From assembly GCF_030035675.1 (NCBI RefSeq), contig NC_084487.1, positions 33,274,474 through 33,338,473 on the forward strand: DNA of 64,000 nt. The letters run 5' to 3'. A model generated the notes under the pieces. That model had not been told where the DNA came from. It was given only the letters and a program-made list of their open reading frames with translations, and searched no databases. The stretch is from Rhineura floridana. Taxonomy: Eukaryota > Chordata > Lepidosauria > Squamata > Rhineuridae. Position 1 is the first letter of the stretch. Every line of letters starts with the position of its first letter. This document shows positions 36,596-46,576 of this stretch, piece after piece. Made by a program: the position numbers and the translations under genes.

Positions 36596-39500
36596 GTGAT
36601 TTATGCTTTTCTGATTTATCACAGCTAGGGTTGCAGTTAGGATCACAGTGCAGGGGTGTGTGGGTGAAGCTGGCAAACTATTGGGTTGGGAGGTGGGAAA
36701 GGGACTTGGGTTATTACTGTACTTGTGTTTTCTAGATGATTACTGTAAGAAAACACATGCATTTCTAAACACAAGTACATTAATACCCCAAATATTTTTT
36801 TAATTAACATATTTAGGGGATTGTTGAATGCGGTGAATGTTATTTTGGGAAGAGGCAGGAATTATTTATTTGTGGAAGTATTACATTTCCACATCTAATG
36901 AAAAATCTGGCTAAATAAGCCAAAGGCCAGTGTCTTGACTAAAAGTATTTCACATGGCCACCAAGGGGAAATGTTTGGAAAGACTCATGGGCCTGGCACA
37001 TAGTGAGGTCATGTACACCTGTTGCCTTGGAGCAAAATTTAAGTTTCCCACTGGGAAGCACAAATACGGAGAGAGGATGCAGAAAGTGCTCTGCGTAGAG
37101 GAGGGTCTGAATTCTCTATCCCTGGAATCTCCAGGTTCTTTTTTAAAAAATAGAATCAGGTAAGATCAGTCGAGGAAAGACCTCCACCAGAAACCCTGAA
37201 GAACTATTGCCAGTCAGAGCAGAGGGGTTGCCATCTTTTGGGGCCCGTTGGCACATTTGCAAACTGAAGAAGCGGTTGGGGGCACAATGCAGATGCTCCA
37301 AATGTGCACGCATAACTTGCAACCAGCCATATGCATGTACACTCATCCCACTACCAGCATTTAGTATTAAGAAGCTAAAATGATTAAACTGAAGTTATCA
37401 CACTTTGGACACATAATGAGAAGACACGATTCACTAGAAAAGACAATAATGCTGGGGAAAACAGAAGGGAGTAGAAAAAGAGGAAGGCCGAACAAGAGAT
37501 GGATTGATTCCATCAAGGAAGCCACAGACCTAAACTTACAAGATCTGAACAGGGTGGTTCACGACAGATGCTGTTGGAGATCGCTAATTCAAGGGTCTCC
37601 ATAAGTCGTAATCGACTTGAAGGCATATAACAAACTTCCCTCCCCCCCAAGTTTAATTGGTGGAGGGCGCTGATCTTCCTGGACAATGCAGCTGGGGAGG
37701 CAAGAGTTAACCTTCCCAAGCCTAATTTCAGCTGGAAGGGGTGAGGAGATGGAAAAGTGCCAGGGAAGGTCTCTGAGAGCCGCATTGGAGACTCAGAGAG
37801 TAGACTAATGGTCCATTTCTCTGTGTTTATGACTGGCTCCCTAGAATTGAGGTTATCCCACCTTTCCCATGGATGCCTCCTGCTCAGAGGATCAAGATGC
37901 CCTGTAAGTAGATTGGTGATTAAAATGAAAGTTCACAGTTCATGATGACTTTCTTATAAAAATTAGAAAGAATTGGTTGCACAGTTAGTTGGTCACAACC
38001 TAGGCACTCACAAGACTGTGTTGTAGGTACAACAGAAGAACAGTTTTTAGAAATGCGTAAGGACGAGAAAGATTAAAATATGTATGGAATGCATTTTTAG
38101 ACTTTCCAGCAAGGGAAATACTATGAATATAGGGAATAGAAAGACCTGGTATATTCTTAAGAACAAAAACTAATGAACATGTGATCAGGGAATTCTTTAG
38201 GGATGTTGTCTGCTTGTAGGAGATGGAACTCCCTCAACTTTCCCAAGATACAACTCTAAGTCTTTTCTTGGGTTTCTCAGTCTAAAAGACAGCTTTTTCT
38301 TATTTTCTAGTGACTGAAGGACACCCTTACAACATTTCAGAACAATGTCCTCGTAAGTATTCATCCTTTTATTTCCAATGTTGTTTCCAATGTTTCAGGA
38401 ACACTATATTGCTCCTAGTTAGACAAGCACACTCTGTGGTGTGGTACTTCTGATGTCAGGGAATCCATCCTGTGTTTTGTGCTTTCCATCTGAGTCTGAA
38501 GCAATGCTAGTATAGGTTATACACAAAGATCAGGAGCTCTAGAAACCAGGCTTTGGGGCAGCTGAAGAGATAAATTGATAGTGGGCTCTTTTTTCATGCT
38601 TAATGTGTGTTGAAGTTGTTCTGAATAACATGATTTGGTCACCTTTGCTTAAAGAGTACATTTTACAGTACTATGATGTGACCTGCATATTGACACACAT
38701 TCAGTGTTGAGCCTATCCACTGCATTGTGCTATCACAAAGTAAACTCTCTCTGGACCAGGAGAGCTTGACCACAGTAGTTCAGGCACTGGTGAGTTCAAG
38801 ACTGAATTACTGCAATGCACTCTATGTGGGGCTGCTGTTGCACTTGACCCAGAAATTGCAGTTAGCACAGAATGTTGCAGCAAGGTTGCTGACAGGAATG
38901 AGACCCTGTCAGCATGTAACAGCTCTTCTCAGAGATCTGCACTGGTTGCCAATTTGTTACCAGGTCCAGTTCAAGGTGTTACTGTTGTTATATAAAGCCC
39001 TAAACAGCTTGAGACCAGTTTACTTTCAGGATTGCCTTATTGCCATATATACCCATTCAAGTACTTTGATCTGTGGAGCTGGCACTGTTAAGGGTGCCAC
39101 ATAATACTCATTCTGCACGTGTAAGAAATTGTTCTTTTAGTGTGACAGCACCTACAATTTGGAATTCCCTGCCTATTGACATCAGACAGGTGCCTTAGCT
39201 GTATTGCTTTCATTGTCTGCTTAAAACATTCCTGTTTAGGCAAGCCTGTCCAGACGCATAGATGCTGATATGTTTTAATCTGTTTTTTAGTAATTTTAAT
39301 TGTCTTTTAAATGTTTTTCATTACTTATTTTTAACTGTTTTTATTTATAATTTAATATTGGTTTTGTAAAACACTTAGATGTTTTTTTAAAACCAAGCGG
39401 CATATACATTTTTTAAATTTCACCATTCCAGACTCTCTTCTCTTACTCTGCCATCAGATGCCCAATTCTGCTCAGAAGCAGCCAAATGCTGTCAGTTTGG

Positions 39501-39627
39501 AGTAGATGAATATGGCTGGATTGCTGCAGCTGTTGGGTGGAGCCTCTGGTTCCTCACCCTTATCCTTCTCTGCATTGATAAACTCACGAAACTCAAACCT
39601 GATGAACCCAAATATTTGGAAGCATGA
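36523..39627 (+). CDS. TMEM213: Transmembrane protein 213 (three coding exons)
   Basis: Exons 36523-36595, 38311-38352 and 39458-39627 encode 94 residues; human is about 107. Residues 1-24 form a signal peptide with a hydrophobic core (ALFILLLSSA). Residues 25-58 are predicted to be extracellular or lumenal, with an N-glycosylation sequon at Asn32 (NIS) and four cysteines (37, 43, 49, 50). One membrane helix spans about 59-78, followed by a short Lys/Asp/Glu cytosolic tail. The block GVDEYGWIAAAVGWSLWFLT is essentially identical to my recollection of human TMEM213. The function is not established; it is reported as an acid-secreting cell marker. It lies head to head with ATP6V0A4. Confidence 0.95.
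37040..37225 (+). mobile_element. tRNA-headed SINE fragment
   Basis: 'ggaatctccaggttc', then 'gaggaaagacctccaccaga' and 'accctgaagaactattgcca' correspond to the SINE body at 27590-27945. It lies in TMEM213 intron 1 and is strongly decayed. Confidence 0.5.
37378..37640 (+). mobile_element. Bov-B LINE 3' end
   Basis: Encodes the Bov-B ORF2 end: LSHFGHIMRRHDSLEKTIML, GKTEGSRKRGRPNKRWIDSI and LQDLNRVVHDRCCWRSLI. It ends with 'ataagtcgtaatcgacttg' and 'aaggcatataacaa', the tail shared with Sauria SINEs. The frame is open over the visible part, though 5'-truncated, so the copy is fairly young. It lies in TMEM213 intron 1. Confidence 0.92.
37641..38310. other. TMEM213 intron 1, remaining part
   Basis: No repeat or exon was recognised between the Bov-B copy and exon 2. 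Confidence 0.45.
38311..38352 (+). CDS. TMEM213: TMEM213 coding exon 2
   Basis: A small 42-bp exon encoding VTEGHPYNISEQCP, beginning mid-codon (G|TG) and ending mid-codon (C|AT). The acceptor is 'tattttctag' and the donor CCTC|gtaagt. It carries the glycosylation sequon and the first lumenal cysteine. Its size keeps the frame with exons 1 and 3. Confidence 0.85.
38690..39420 (+). mobile_element. L2 LINE RT end and 3' UTR
   Basis: Encodes TTVVQALVSSRLNYCNALYV, LQLAQNVAARLLTGM, RDLHWLPICYQVQFKVLLLL and YKALNSL, then a degraded end and a T-rich 3' UTR. It ends about 37 bp before TMEM213 exon 3. More diverged than 33729-34714. Confidence 0.85.
39458..39627 (+). CDS. TMEM213: TMEM213 coding exon 3 (transmembrane helix, stop)
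   Basis: 170 bp after the acceptor 'ttactctgccatcag', ending TGA at 39625-39627. It encodes HAQFCSEAAKCCQFGVDEY, the helix GWIAAAVGWSLWFLTLILL, and the tail CIDKLTKLKPDEPKYLEA. It is the most conserved part of the protein. Confidence 0.95.
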
Positions 39628-40016
39628 CGCTGGGCCAAGCTCGTAAAGGCTTCTTTCTGGCAATGTCGTACAGGGGTGAAACAAGGGGATGAAGAAATCA
39701 GTTTAGCTTGCAGTGGTGTCACTAGGGTTGGTGTCACCCAGTGCGGTAACTCATGGTGTCACCCCCATGGACCTCCTCCCGTACCAGACCATACAGAATC
39801 CTTAGTAATGTTTTTTGTACTAATGTTACTTGTAAATCGTAATTCCCGTATATCACCGAATGTAATGGCAATAGTAGTGACATAAACAACTAGCAAAATT
39901 AAAATTACACCTTTAAATTACAATATCATACGCACAGCCCAAATTCTTGCTCTTATCACTAATGGGAGTTAATTATCTTGCATATGCCCATAGTAAATTT
40001 TCAGATACTTTCAGAT

Positions 40017-40073
40017 CCTCAGCAATTTTCAAGTGGTCTATGTAGAAGAAAAGTTTGGGAACCCCTGGAATAA
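40017..40073. mobile_element. 3' piece of the hAT family seen at 13432
   Basis: 'ctcagcaattttcaagtggt' and 'aaagtttgggaacccctgg' match the 3' ends of 13432-13748 and 35122-35482. Confidence 0.5.
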
Positions 40074-40234
40074 GACACCTGCTTATGTCCCTATGCTGTT
40101 CTCACCCCTCATTTAGGTGCCTGGGATGCTTGCGTGTGGACATACCTCCTCACAGTTATGGAAAGTGATTCTTAATAATAAGTTTCCAGACACAAAGTTA
40201 CATAGGTATTTATCAGTTGTTTAGTAGAAAATTC

Positions 40235-40605
40235 AGAAGTGCAGAGTCCCCTTCATGATAGTTGCAGCCACATACACCCTTTTTTACTCCTGGATTAAGA
40301 ATGAGATCTTTGTTAATGCGTTCTCTCACAACAACAAACATCTCTAGGAGCCAATCAGCATGTAAGTGGAGAGCGTTAGCAACTGAGAAGAGTCTTCTCA
40401 GTGGCTGACTCATCTCCTTTCACTCTGATTGGCTCCAATCAGCAGGAAAGGCAAGGAAGCATATTAGAAGACTCTTCTCAGTGACTAACACACTCCCTTT
40501 TCATGCTGACTGTAGGATGCTTGGAGACATAGGGACCCTGCTCCCAAAAAAGCAGAGGGACTAAGATCCCCTGGGTGACTACCCTCCTGGTGCCTATGGA
40601 CATGA
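40235..40605 (-). mobile_element. P4-family element, reverse copy
   Basis: Contains the reverse of 35675-36080, including 'gattggctccaatcag', 'gaagagtcttctcag' and 'catagggaccctgctccc'. It lies within the hAT element at 39711-42918 and so inserted after it, unless it is an internal part of it. Confidence 0.5.
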
Positions 40606-41639
40606 CCGTAATATATTTTGTGACGTACAAGTTTGATATTATTTATTAAGTGTGTTTAGGATTACACTGATGGCATTCCCAAACATGTACTTTCACACAG
40701 ACTTTGGTTTTCCATAACACAATGTTTGTCCAAGCCTCCACACTTGGGGGGGGGGCACTACTTGCACACCCCTTCCATAAGCACATCAAAGTTGGATACA
40801 CACCTGAACCAAGACCCAGACAAAAGGGCACTCAAAACAAAAAGGTAATTACAGTGGCTGAGTAGATCTTGTACAGTGGTTATACTGACTGGGCAGCCAC
40901 TGTCCTTCATATTTTACAAAATACTTTTTCCTATACAAAGAATAAATTTCTGTGTATGAAAAAGTAATATATGAAGTGGTCTCAATAGTGAGAAAAGTAA
41001 ACAAGTGAATGGTGATCCAAATGTTTTTCATTCTCACGTCATGAAGCTAGCTGCCAGATAATGTATCACCTTCCCTACGCATGCAGCGTAGACTGAAAAA
41101 AACAGCACCCAAGCCACCATTCAATACGTGCACGTGTTCTTTCCAACATGAATCTACAGGTCTCAAAAAGTAATGTGTGACAAAGTCCTCAAACACCTTA
41201 TAACATGCCTCAAACATGGTCTCTTGTTCTACCAGCATGCCTTCACACCATCACTTTGCCAAAACATAAGGATAGGTAAATTGCTTTTAGGGAGGTTCAC
41301 AATTATGATTTCCTATTTATTTAATCTAAAAATATTTAAAATACATAAAAACAGCCAGGGGAAGATATTGGAGAAATATAAAATAAATACAAATAAAAAG
41401 GGGGGGAGGTGAAGAGACCTTAAATGTGCTACTCACCATCTCTCAGCCTATCCTCCCCTCAGGATGAAAACAATGGAGAACCATGACCACCCCCAGGAAG
41501 AAGGGCACACTTAAAATGTAGAGGCAAAAATCATCTACAACCATAGTGTGAAATCAAATACTTATTGGGTCGCAGTGTGAAGAAATATTTATATAAACAT
41601 GACTCTCAAATATGTTTATGAATTACACAATCTGTAAAT
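40606..41639. other. Interior of the hAT remnant, unassigned
   Basis: No coding match. 41285-41420 has an A/T-rich R1-like appearance. Possible remnant transposase sequence could not be identified by eye. Confidence 0.35.
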
Positions 41640-41720
41640 AAATTTATAGTGCAATCCGATGTTTGTTTACTCAGAAGCAAGTCCCAATGTATTCAATGGG
41701 GCTTACTTAAACTGGGAAGT
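41640..41720. repeat. P3-family short palindromic repeat
   Basis: 'tttactcagaagcaagtccc' faces 'caatggggcttactta'. The outer word 'gtgcaatccgatg' resembles 'ggattgcagcc' at 55930, reversed. Confidence 0.5.
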
Positions 41721-41759
41721 GTGCAGAGAACTACAGCCTCAAGTGATAAGGAACTTGTT

Positions 41760-42015
41760 CTTTCAACTTGTTCTTTTAAGTTGAGACCTTATCCCAGTCT
41801 GAGTCTGTGTTGGAATTGCTTTTTAATATGTTTTTAAGCCTTTTCTTTTTTAAAAAAAATATGTTTTTTTAAAGCTTTAAAAAATATTTTCAAAGATGTT
41901 TTAATATATTTTAAAGTGTTTTTATGATGTTTTAAAGTGCTTTTAGTGGTTTTGTTTGCCACCCTGGGCTCCTACTGGGAGGAAGGGCGGGATATAAATA
42001 AAATAATAAATAAAC
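41760..42015 (+). mobile_element. L2-like LINE 3' tail
   Basis: Same tail as 17060-17250: 'agaccttatcccagtctgag', repeated 'gttttaaag' words, 'gccaccctgggctcctactg' and 'ggatataaataaaataataaa'. Confidence 0.65.
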
Positions 42016-42409
42016 TTCATTCACCCAACCCAAAATTCAGAATCATGCGTCTTTAGGCTGTTTTCCAACTGTTTATTCTTGCTTTATGGTTATTGGATTT
42101 TAAATGGCTTTATTTCTTGTTATGAGCTGCCTTGGTTTCCAACCCTACCTCACAGGGTTGTTGGAAAGACTACACACACACACTGCAGATGTATAAATAC
42201 ATACAGCCCATATAATAGTTTATTGTCAAACCAGTTGGTCATTGCGGAAAAATCAGTATTAGTTTTTAAAAAATCAGTATTAGTTTCCTACAGAATAAAA
42301 ACTGTAATACCTAAGTAAGCCCTGCCTACTTGCTTTAAAATAGGACTGGAGAAGGGGGGGGAACAGAAAGAGAACACAAACACAATTTTTTACATTCACT
42401 CCAAAGTCC

Positions 42410-42500
42410 CATTGATTTTCAGCACATTCATAACCATGTCTACTCAAAAGTAAATCCTATTGAATTCAATGGGATTTACTCTGGAGATATGGGATTAGCA
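42410..42500. repeat. P3-family short palindromic repeat
   Basis: 'tactcaaaagtaaatcctat' faces 'caatgggatttactctgg'. Confidence 0.45.
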
Positions 42501-43240
42501 ATGCTTTTACCCCCACAAAAGCAAGTATTGGGAAGGTTTTCAAAACACTGCCCAGGATCTGACTCCTACACACAAGAGGGAGAAAAACTGAAATGTATAT
42601 ACTTACCAAATTTATGAGATTTTCAGATAAATGAGGGGGGAACCACAATTTTCTGGTCTTGCAATGAGGTTTACTAGACACTGCCACAGGTCAAACAAAC
42701 ACTTCACTGATTGGCTGCAATCCTGAACGGGCGGGGTTAAAGCTACGAAGTGCTATACAGTAGTTTAAAAAAAGATTTAACGGGTGGGCTGACGTTTTTA
42801 TGTGTATCTCAAGAACCGGACCACCTAGAAACTTAATTTTTTTTAAATTAAAGCTGAGAATCACCCCCCTCTGATGGTGTCACCTGGTGCAGTCCGCACC
42901 CCCCTAGTGACGCCACTGTTAGCCCGGTCTGCCGCTGAAATGTGGAAAAGTGACATTTATGCATAGCCTAACAAAAAGGGCATAAGAGGAATGAAATAGG
43001 CACTGCCAACATATATTTTTATACATCTCTGTATCTTGCCAAGTCTCTGGAAGAGAATACCAGCTCCTTCTTGTAGATGGTATTGACTGCTCTGTCAAAC
43101 ATGCATGCACTGGCTTTCTTGATTCCCGTCTTAGCTGTGAAAAGGACAATTTACCTCCTCTGAAACTGCAGACCTTGAGCTAGCCAGCTGTTACCTCTGA
43201 TGACACATACGATGACATTTTTGCAGGGTCAGTAATGTGA

Positions 43241-43246
43241 ATTAAA
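43241..43246 (+). promoter_or_regulatory. Candidate poly(A) signal ATTAAA for TMEM213
   Basis: First canonical-variant hexamer in the host sequence right of the hAT insertion. It is followed within 20-40 nt by 'ctttctcttctctcagttgtt', a plausible U/GU-rich element. No transcript evidence. Confidence 0.3.
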
Positions 43247-43574
43247 ACCTGTAGCTTTCTCTTCTCTCAGTTGTTCCCTCTGTATGAACCCAAGCCAGGC
43301 ACCGGGTCAATGAGGGAATTCTTCCTGGTTCTCCAGAAAGCTTGTTTGTTTTGTTTTTTACTTCAGCTGTATAGCAAACATGAGACCAGGTGCTTGCACA
43401 ACAACTAAATTGGGAGCATTTATGGGGGCTCCATAACATAATAAAGAATGTCACTGCTGTTAAAAGTCAAACGGTTCTTTGTAAAATGTATGGAATAACA
43501 ATCTGATAGCACGTGGTTGCGTACAATCTCTTACACAGGTAGATGCACATACAGAGACCACCCTTCTCCCCACA

Positions 43575-43880
43575 TTATATATTTATTTACTTACCATCCT
43601 TTTTTTTAAAAAAGCCACTTAATATAATACAAAACTCTAAGTGGTTTAACTTCAGTAAAAAATTCCTTAAAAATGTTAAAAATAAAATAAAACAAAGCAA
43701 AACTGCATATCACAAATAAAACTCAGCAGTGTACAAAACAGTCCAGGAAAGCTTGGGTAAACATGCAAGTTTTTAAGAGGCATTTAAAGGTCATTACTGT
43801 CTCAGCCTCATGAATTACCTGAGGAAGGGCACTCCAAAGGTTGAATGCCATCACCTGATGGCCCATTTCCACATTGTCAC
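43575..43880. repeat. Interspersed repeat family R1 copy
   Basis: 'atttatttacttaccatcc', 'ctaagtggtttaacttcag', A-rich sequence, 'aagcttgggtaaacatgcaa', 'gaggaagggcactccaaagg'. Same order as 5453 and 30054. Confidence 0.55.
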
Positions 43881-44019
43881 CAAGTGACATATTGTCCTTT
43901 CCTTCAGCTCACACACATCAAAACCCGAGCTGTAATTCAGTTCTACTTTACTCACACACCATAACCTCTTCTTACAGACAACATCTCATATCATTCTGTC
44001 TTCTATCCCTTATTTCAGC

Positions 44020-44152
44020 CATTCCCACACTTTGGATCCCCAGATGTTGCTGGACTACAGTTCCCATAATTTCTGACCATTGGCCATGCTGGCTGGGGCT
44101 GATGAGAGTTGTAGTCCTGCAACATCTGGGAACCCAAAGGTTAGGAAAGGGC
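44020..44152. mobile_element. P1-family hAT foldback element
   Basis: The arms 'actttggatccccagatgt' and 'acatctgggaacccaaagg' are inverted. The core is 'ctggactacagttcccat', 'gaccattggccatgctggc' and 'gagagttgtagtcctgc'. Confidence 0.75.
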
Positions 44153-44214
44153 GCCTTACTCCCTCGGGAGGGTGGGGGGACATTCTCATTCCACTATGGC
44201 TTTACTATTTATGA

Positions 44215-44332
44215 GTTGTATTGAATAGTAGTCCCACTTAGAGTAGACCCATTAAAGTTAATGGACATGACTAATTTAAGTTCAACAATTTCAATCGGTC
44301 TACTCTGTGTAGGACTTAGTTGAATACAACCC
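44215..44332. repeat. P3-like palindromic repeat
   Basis: 'ttgaatagtagtcccacttag' and 'taggacttagttgaataca' are inverted around 'aatttaagttcaacaattt'. About 115 bp, related to 17575-17690. Confidence 0.5.
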
Positions 44333-44334
44333 TG

Positions 44335-44665
44335 GCTGCATTCATACTGTACATTTATTCCACTATTATTCCACTTTAAACAGTCATGATTTCACCCAAA
44401 GAATCCTGAGGAGTGTAGTTTGTGAAGGGTGCTGAGAGTTGTTAGGAGACCCCTATTCCCCTCACAAACCTGCAATTCCCAGAGTTCTCTGGGAAGGTGG
44501 AATGACTGTTAAACCACTCAGGGAACTGTAGCTCTGTGAGGACAATAGGGGTCTCCTAACAACTCTCAGCACCTTTCAGAAACTACACTTCCCAGGATTC
44601 CTTGGGAGAAGCCATAACTGTTTAAAGTGGAAAAATAGTGGAATAAACGTACAGTGTGAATGTGT
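44335..44665. mobile_element. P2-family element as a long inverted repeat
   Basis: Two arms of about 145-170 bp face each other across a short spacer near 44512. Both carry 'gagagttgttaggagacccc' (forward, then reversed), 'tttccactttaaacagt' and an outer 'tactgtacatttattcca'. Arm identity by eye is roughly 85 per cent. Confidence 0.75.
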
Positions 44666-44732
44666 CCCCTATGTCAGACATGGATATTCCACCATTCCCC
44701 TTTTTATTGTCACAAAGTAGGTTTGGCTAAAA

Positions 44733-44867
44733 CAGTCTTTGCCAACCTGGTGCCCTCCAGCTCTGTTGGACTACAACTCCCATTAGCCCTACCCAGCTGA
44801 GAACTGACTGGGACTGATGGGTATTGTAGTCCAAAACAGTTGGAGGGCACCAGGCTGGCAAAGGCTG
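44733..44867. mobile_element. P1-family hAT foldback with perfect 8-bp duplication
   Basis: Begins 'cagtctttgccaacctgg' and ends 'ccaggctggcaaaggctg'. It is flanked exactly by 'ggctaaaa' at 44725-44732 and 44868-44875. The core is 'ggactacaactcccatta' facing 'tattgtagtccaaaac'. Confidence 0.9.
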
Positions 44868-45727
44868 GGCTAAAAGATATTGTTGACTGGCTCAAGTTTG
44901 CTCAGCGAGCCTATATGGCTGAGTGGGGATTTGACTCAGCAGCCCACTAGTCCTAGTTTGATACTCTTAATCACTATACCTCACTGGCTTTCATTGGCTG
45001 AGAATAATTCTGCATGTAGGATTGGATTTACACCCAGGGTGGTGGTAGTGGTGCTACTTCCTCAGTGCCCTGGTATGCTGCTTATCAGACAACAGTGTCA
45101 TGTTGCCATTTACAGTATTCCAAACCTTCCCTATTCACGGTTGAGAAAAGACTTGTATAATAGGATAGAATTCCTCTCCCCCCATTTTTTTTTACCACTG
45201 GGGGCAGTAGTGGCATCCGAGCAACTCTTTTGTTAAATATTTCCTCCTGTCATGATATTGGAGAGGAGACCTTGTTCCCAAAGTTCCAGGGAGGGATAAA
45301 TCAGCTTTCCAAAGCCATCCCTTTCAAAGTACACTCAGCTGTGAAATTCCTTGGAAATGGGATGGAAGACCAACCGATTCACGTATCTGGAAATCATCTG
45401 TTCATTGACTTCAGTGGGATTTTTCTTTTAGTAGATTAAATTCTGCAGTCGAAGTCCTCTACTTCTTATTATGTGACTGTAATCCCATTATTGTAAGAAG
45501 AATCCCTCTCCTGTTTTATTGGGTCAACACAAAACGAAATGTACAGTATAAACAAAGGTCCAGTTATAACTCAGCTAGTCTCAGCCACAGTGGCTCCTAT
45601 TGCATCATCCTCTAACTCATGTTTCAAGGGGCTATTCTCCTCTAAGAGGGACTTGGCTGCTTGGCTAAACCAATGCCACTGCTTTTGGTCTGGCCAGCAT
45701 CACTTCTCAAGCAATCTCACTCTAGGA
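44868..45727. other. Intergenic, nothing recognised
   Basis: Unassigned sequence. Short open frames show no homology. Confidence 0.4.
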
Positions 45728-45860
45728 CAGGGATGGAGAACCTGTAGACTTCCAGAGGGACTGCAATTCCCATCAGCCCCAGCCAGCATAGCCAACGGAC
45801 GAGAGATGGTGGGAATTGTAGTCCAGCAACATCTGGGGGGCTATACTTTCCCCATCCCTG
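45728..45860. mobile_element. P1-family hAT foldback element
   Basis: Terminal inverted repeats 'cagggatggagaacc' and 'tttccccatccctg'. The core contains 'ctgcaattcccatcagcccc' and 'ggaattgtagtccagcaac'. No target duplication survives. Confidence 0.7.
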
Positions 45861-45956
45861 AGAAGCATGAGCCAAGTCAAAAGCTGCACAAAAGGTGTTG
45901 CCACTCACCTGGTGGCTGTCCTTCCTCCCAAGATATGAAATATACAGAGTTCATGG

Positions 45957-46574
45957 TGTTGCGCTGCAGCCAACTCAGAAGGGACAGGAAGGGGGGAGGC
46001 ATGAGTTTCAGGCGCCTCCGCAGCCAGAAGAAGCAGAGTTGGGGATTGTTGTGTCTGAGCAGGATCGTGCGGGAGGGGGGCAGCCTGCTTTCCAGCCAGT
46101 TACCACGAGTAACGCCCTTTCCGAGGAGTTGAGCGCACTGCCTCCAGTTGATGCAGATGACTTGTGGGGGGAAGCTTCAGAGACAGTACCAGCTCCTCCC
46201 TTGCCAAGCAGTTCCCAGGAGGATTCCAGTGTGGCACCGCCCCCTGACCTCGAGCCTGTTGCTCGGGAGCAGGTGTCTTCAGATGAGCCGTTGGATGCGC
46301 GTCCCCTGTCTCCTCGTTCCCGTCGCCGTGAGAAACGGACAGGGCAAAGACAGGAATTACGAAGGAGTCAGAGATTACGTTCGAAAACATTTCCTATATA
46401 AGCCTGCCGCTCCCAGTGGGGGGTCATTGAGTCAACTTCCTTCACACGCTGCAGAGTGAGTTAGCGTAGGGTTTCCTATGAAGCGCAGTGCCTTTGATGT
46501 ATCCATTACTCTAATAAAATGAGATTTACTTGCACACACACTCCAGCCTCATTCTTTTGGCTCTGGATGGGACA
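45957..46574 (+). repeat. 5' LTR of the Gypsy element
   Basis: 618 bp, starts TGTTGCGCTG and ends TGGGACA. A TATA-like 'cctatataagcc' lies near 46393 and an 'aataaaa' polyadenylation signal near 46513. It matches the 3' LTR at about 97 per cent by manual count. Confidence 0.93.
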
Positions 46575-46576
46575 GA

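Larger units (their letters stand above)
39711..42918. mobile_element. hAT-type DNA transposon remnant with terminal repeats and 8-bp duplication
   Basis: Begins 'cagtggtgtcactaggg' and ends with its inverse (16 of 17 identical). The flanks 'ttagcttg' (39703-39710) and 'ttagcccg' (42919-42926) match at 6 of 8, both differences being transitions. Subterminal 'ggtgtcaccc' words occur at both ends. No transposase frame was recognised. The inside holds later insertions (P4, L2 tail, P3, an hAT piece), so the original element was much shorter than 3.2 kb. Confidence 0.8.
39628..43260 (+). other. TMEM213: Proposed TMEM213 3' UTR, interrupted by the hAT insertion
   Basis: 39628-39710 contains no AATAAA or ATTAAA before the hAT element starts. 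After its right edge, an ATTAAA occurs at 43241-43246, followed by a T/GT-rich stretch. The pre-insertion 3' UTR may have been 39628-39710 joined to about 42919-43260. The present transcript could instead use a signal inside the insertion, for example the AATAAA at 40941-40946. Confidence 0.4.

Noticed and set aside
45895-46401. 168-residue frame in the 5' LTR as a host gene
   Set aside because: It is LTR sequence, duplicated in the 3' LTR.
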